NCBI GenBank assembly: GCA_022706175.1
Contig: JAKJDB010000012.1
Span: 1 to 16,774 of the forward strand
Direction: 5' to 3'
Origin: Candidatus Zhuqueibacterota bacterium
GTDB taxonomy: Bacteria > KSB1 > UBA2214
DNA length: 16,774 nt
The position numbers were made by a program, and so were the translations under genes. The first letter of the stretch is position 1, and every line of letters starts with the position of its first letter. Shown here piece after piece: positions 15,297 to 16,774 of this stretch. The notes beneath the pieces are model-generated. The model searched no databases, was not told where the DNA came from, and saw only the letters and a program-made list of their open reading frames with translations.

Positions 15297-15349
15297 ATTC
15301 TTTTCCTCAAAAAATGAGTGAGGGAGCTGCGCCGGAGCGGAACAGCTGT

Positions 15350-16165
15350 TCAGCTGCCACTAACAGATCCTTGCTCGATCGCTCGGGCGTCGCAGGCTCT
15401 ATTGAACCGGTCCACGCCCAACCATACCAGCAGCACGGCGGCGATCAGCCAATAGGAATGCACATGGATTTCTCCGCAATACCAGTTCCAAAATTCTTTC
15501 GGCAGGTTGAGCCATAAAAAAGCCAGCAGATTGTTGAGCGCATGCAGGATTACGCCGGGCCAGATGCTCTGTGATCTCCAGGCCAGATAGCCCAGGGCAA
15601 ATCCTAAAAGGGCGATTTGAACCGCCCCCCAGGGATTGAAATGGATCAGGGCGAAAAAGATGGCGCTGAGTACAATGGCCGAGGCGGCGTCTTTGAACTG
15701 TTCCAGCGCGGTCAGGATCATGCCGCGAAAGAGCATCTCTTCGGCGACCGCTGCCACGACGACCGCGCCTGCGATGATCAGCAGCATCTCCTGGACCGAA
15801 TCAGCGCGCATCAGCTGTTCTAATCCTTTCGCCAGCTCTTCCGGCATGGGGAAAAAATGGTTGATCAGACGATCCAGTTCGTCGGCCAGAACCACCACCC
15901 CGATGGTCACGAACAGACTGTAGAAAAAGATCGCCGGCGTCGGCAGGCCGAGGCGAAAGGTCCGGACCAACGGCAGTTTTCTTTTCACCACATACAGGAT
16001 GGCGGGGACTACGATGCACAGTTCCTGCAACGCCAGCGCATAGGGCATGGGCAACAGCAGGGAGAACATCTGCGCCACCAGAATCGCCAGCACTGTAAAT
16101 AGAAACAGCCGTCCCAGATCACGGGGCGTTAAAAGCGGGGGAGGCGTTTGCGAGTTCGTTTCCAT
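15350..16165 (-). CDS. CPBP-family intramembrane metalloprotease
   Basis: Integral membrane protein of 271 aa with about seven to eight hydrophobic segments, of the CPBP (CAAX protease / bacteriocin-processing, Abi) family. The three family motifs are present: EExxxR as E142-E143...R147 (AVAEEMLFRG), FxxxH ending at H175 (FALIH), and HxxxN as H208...N212 (HALNN). These are the presumed zinc and catalytic residues of Rce1-type glutamate-dependent proteases. Bacterial members act in bacteriocin self-immunity, peptide maturation or unknown roles; nothing nearby indicates a substrate and no bacteriocin precursor is seen. The ATG lies only 4 nt after the TrmH stop codon and lacks a clear Shine-Dalgarno, so it is probably translated by coupling. 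Confidence 0.9.
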   Translation of the reverse strand: METNSQTPPPLLTPRDLGRLFLFTVLAILVAQMFSLLLPMPYALALQELCIVVPAILYVVKRKLPLVRTFRLGLPTPAIFFYSLFVTIGVVVLADELDRLINHFFPMPEELAKGLEQLMRADSVQEMLLIIAGAVVVAAVAEEMLFRGMILTALEQFKDAASAIVLSAIFFALIHFNPWGAVQIALLGFALGYLAWRSQSIWPGVILHALNNLLAFLWLNLPKEFWNWYCGEIHVHSYWLIAAVLLVWLGVDRFNRACDARAIEQGSVSGS

Positions 16166-16169
16166 GGCG

Positions 16170-16774
16170 TTATCGCTTTGTCAGTTCGTAGAGGGCAATG
16201 CCGGCCGCAATGGCCGCGTTCAGGGATTCCCCGCCGCCGAGGCGGGGGATGGTAAAACGGTGATCGGCCAGTTCGACCAGGTCGGCGGAGATTCCGTTGG
16301 CTTCGCTGCCGATAAGCAAAATGGTCTTTTCAGCCTTATGGACCAGCGGCGTTGCGGCATCGGTCACTGCGGCCAAAAGGCGATACCCGCGTTCCCGCAG
16401 CCGGGCGAGCGTGGGCCGCATCTCCACCTCTGTACAGCAGCTGAGATGAAAGAGGGCGCCCATGCTGGCGCGGATCACTTTGGGATTGTACAGATCCACC
16501 GAATGGCGGCTGATCAGAACGGTCTTGACGCCGAACCAATCCGCCGTGCGCAAAAGCGTGCCGAGGTTCCCCGGGTCCTGCAGTTGGTCGACGGCCAGGA
16601 TCAGCCGTTCGTTCGTCAAAGCATCATCCGATTGGCAGGGGTCGGCTTTGGCGACCCGCGCGGCCACGGCCTGCGGCGTTTCGGTGTCGCACAGCCGGTC
16701 CATGTTCGCCTGAGTGGTGCGCAAGATGGGAATAGCGCGCCGGCCGGCGCGCTGCAAAAGCTGCTGCAGACGCG
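16170..16774 (-). CDS. TrmH/SpoU-family RNA 2'-O-methyltransferase, 5' end outside the window
   Basis: SPOUT-class RNA methyltransferase that uses S-adenosylmethionine to methylate ribose 2'-OH in rRNA or tRNA. All three SpoU motifs are visible: LAVDQLQDPGNLGTLLRTAD (motif 1, with the RNA-binding Asn and Arg), LLIGSEANGIS (motif 2) and IPRLGGGESLNAAIAAGIALYE (motif 3, the trefoil-knot SAM site). The frame is open to the right edge; a TTG at 16757 is preceded by sense codons (RLQQL) and no ribosome site, so the N-terminal substrate-binding part is missing here. About 200 codons are present. The target nucleotide cannot be assigned. The CPBP gene follows 4 nt after the stop. Confidence 0.9.
   Translation of the reverse strand, partial: RLQQLLQRAGRRAIPILRTTQANMDRLCDTETPQAVAARVAKADPCQSDDALTNERLILAVDQLQDPGNLGTLLRTADWFGVKTVLISRHSVDLYNPKVIRASMGALFHLSCCTEVEMRPTLARLRERGYRLLAAVTDAATPLVHKAEKTILLIGSEANGISADLVELADHRFTIPRLGGGESLNAAIAAGIALYELTKR

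Overview
This window is a bacterial chromosomal segment of moderately high GC content (judged by eye) with tightly packed genes. No phage, plasmid or integron genes are visible. The mix is a full-length Lhr helicase, a secreted GxGYxYP-domain protein, a URO-D-like protein and a SpoIID/LytB-domain protein. It would fit an uncultured lineage such as the FCB/KSB1-Calditrichota neighbourhood or a similar phylum. That placement is an inference from gene flavour only and is weak.

Layout: one plus-strand gene, a metal-dependent amidohydrolase cut by the left edge, ends at 1019. Everything else is on the minus strand. In transcription order from the right edge these are: a TrmH/SpoU RNA methyltransferase cut by the right edge, a CPBP intramembrane protease, a SpoIID/LytB-domain protein, a lone receiver-like domain, a secreted GxGYxYP protein, a URO-D-like protein, carB, the large helicase gene lhr, and a REP-associated tyrosine transposase (RAYT). 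Short gaps suggest transcription units trmH-CPBP(-spoIID) and GxGYxYP-URO-D-carB-lhr. carB and lhr overlap by 4 nt. No carA is present in the window.

The most unusual part is 1051-2130. A Y1/HUH-type RAYT lies between two sets of short palindromes that share one design: a GTG trinucleotide, a 9-nt arm GYGCAATCC, a 3-nt loop and the arm GGATTGCRC. On the 5' side of the RAYT is a tandem array of 30-bp units, all in one orientation. On its 3' side is an 89-bp duplication in which the palindromes alternate in orientation, like a BIME. The stem position that changes between elements changes on both sides, T-A in some and C-G in others. This looks like a self-contained RAYT/REP locus with its own palindrome family. 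Its copies elsewhere in the genome cannot be seen from here.

Other points of interest are a receiver domain that has lost two conserved switch residues, a SpoIID-type enzyme with a SPOR-like segment but no visible signal peptide, a strong hairpin in the leader of the GxGYxYP gene, and the pairing of a secreted putative glycosidase with a URO-D-like protein directly upstream of carB. No intergenic stretch exceeds 300 bases. No rRNA, tRNA or CRISPR array was seen.
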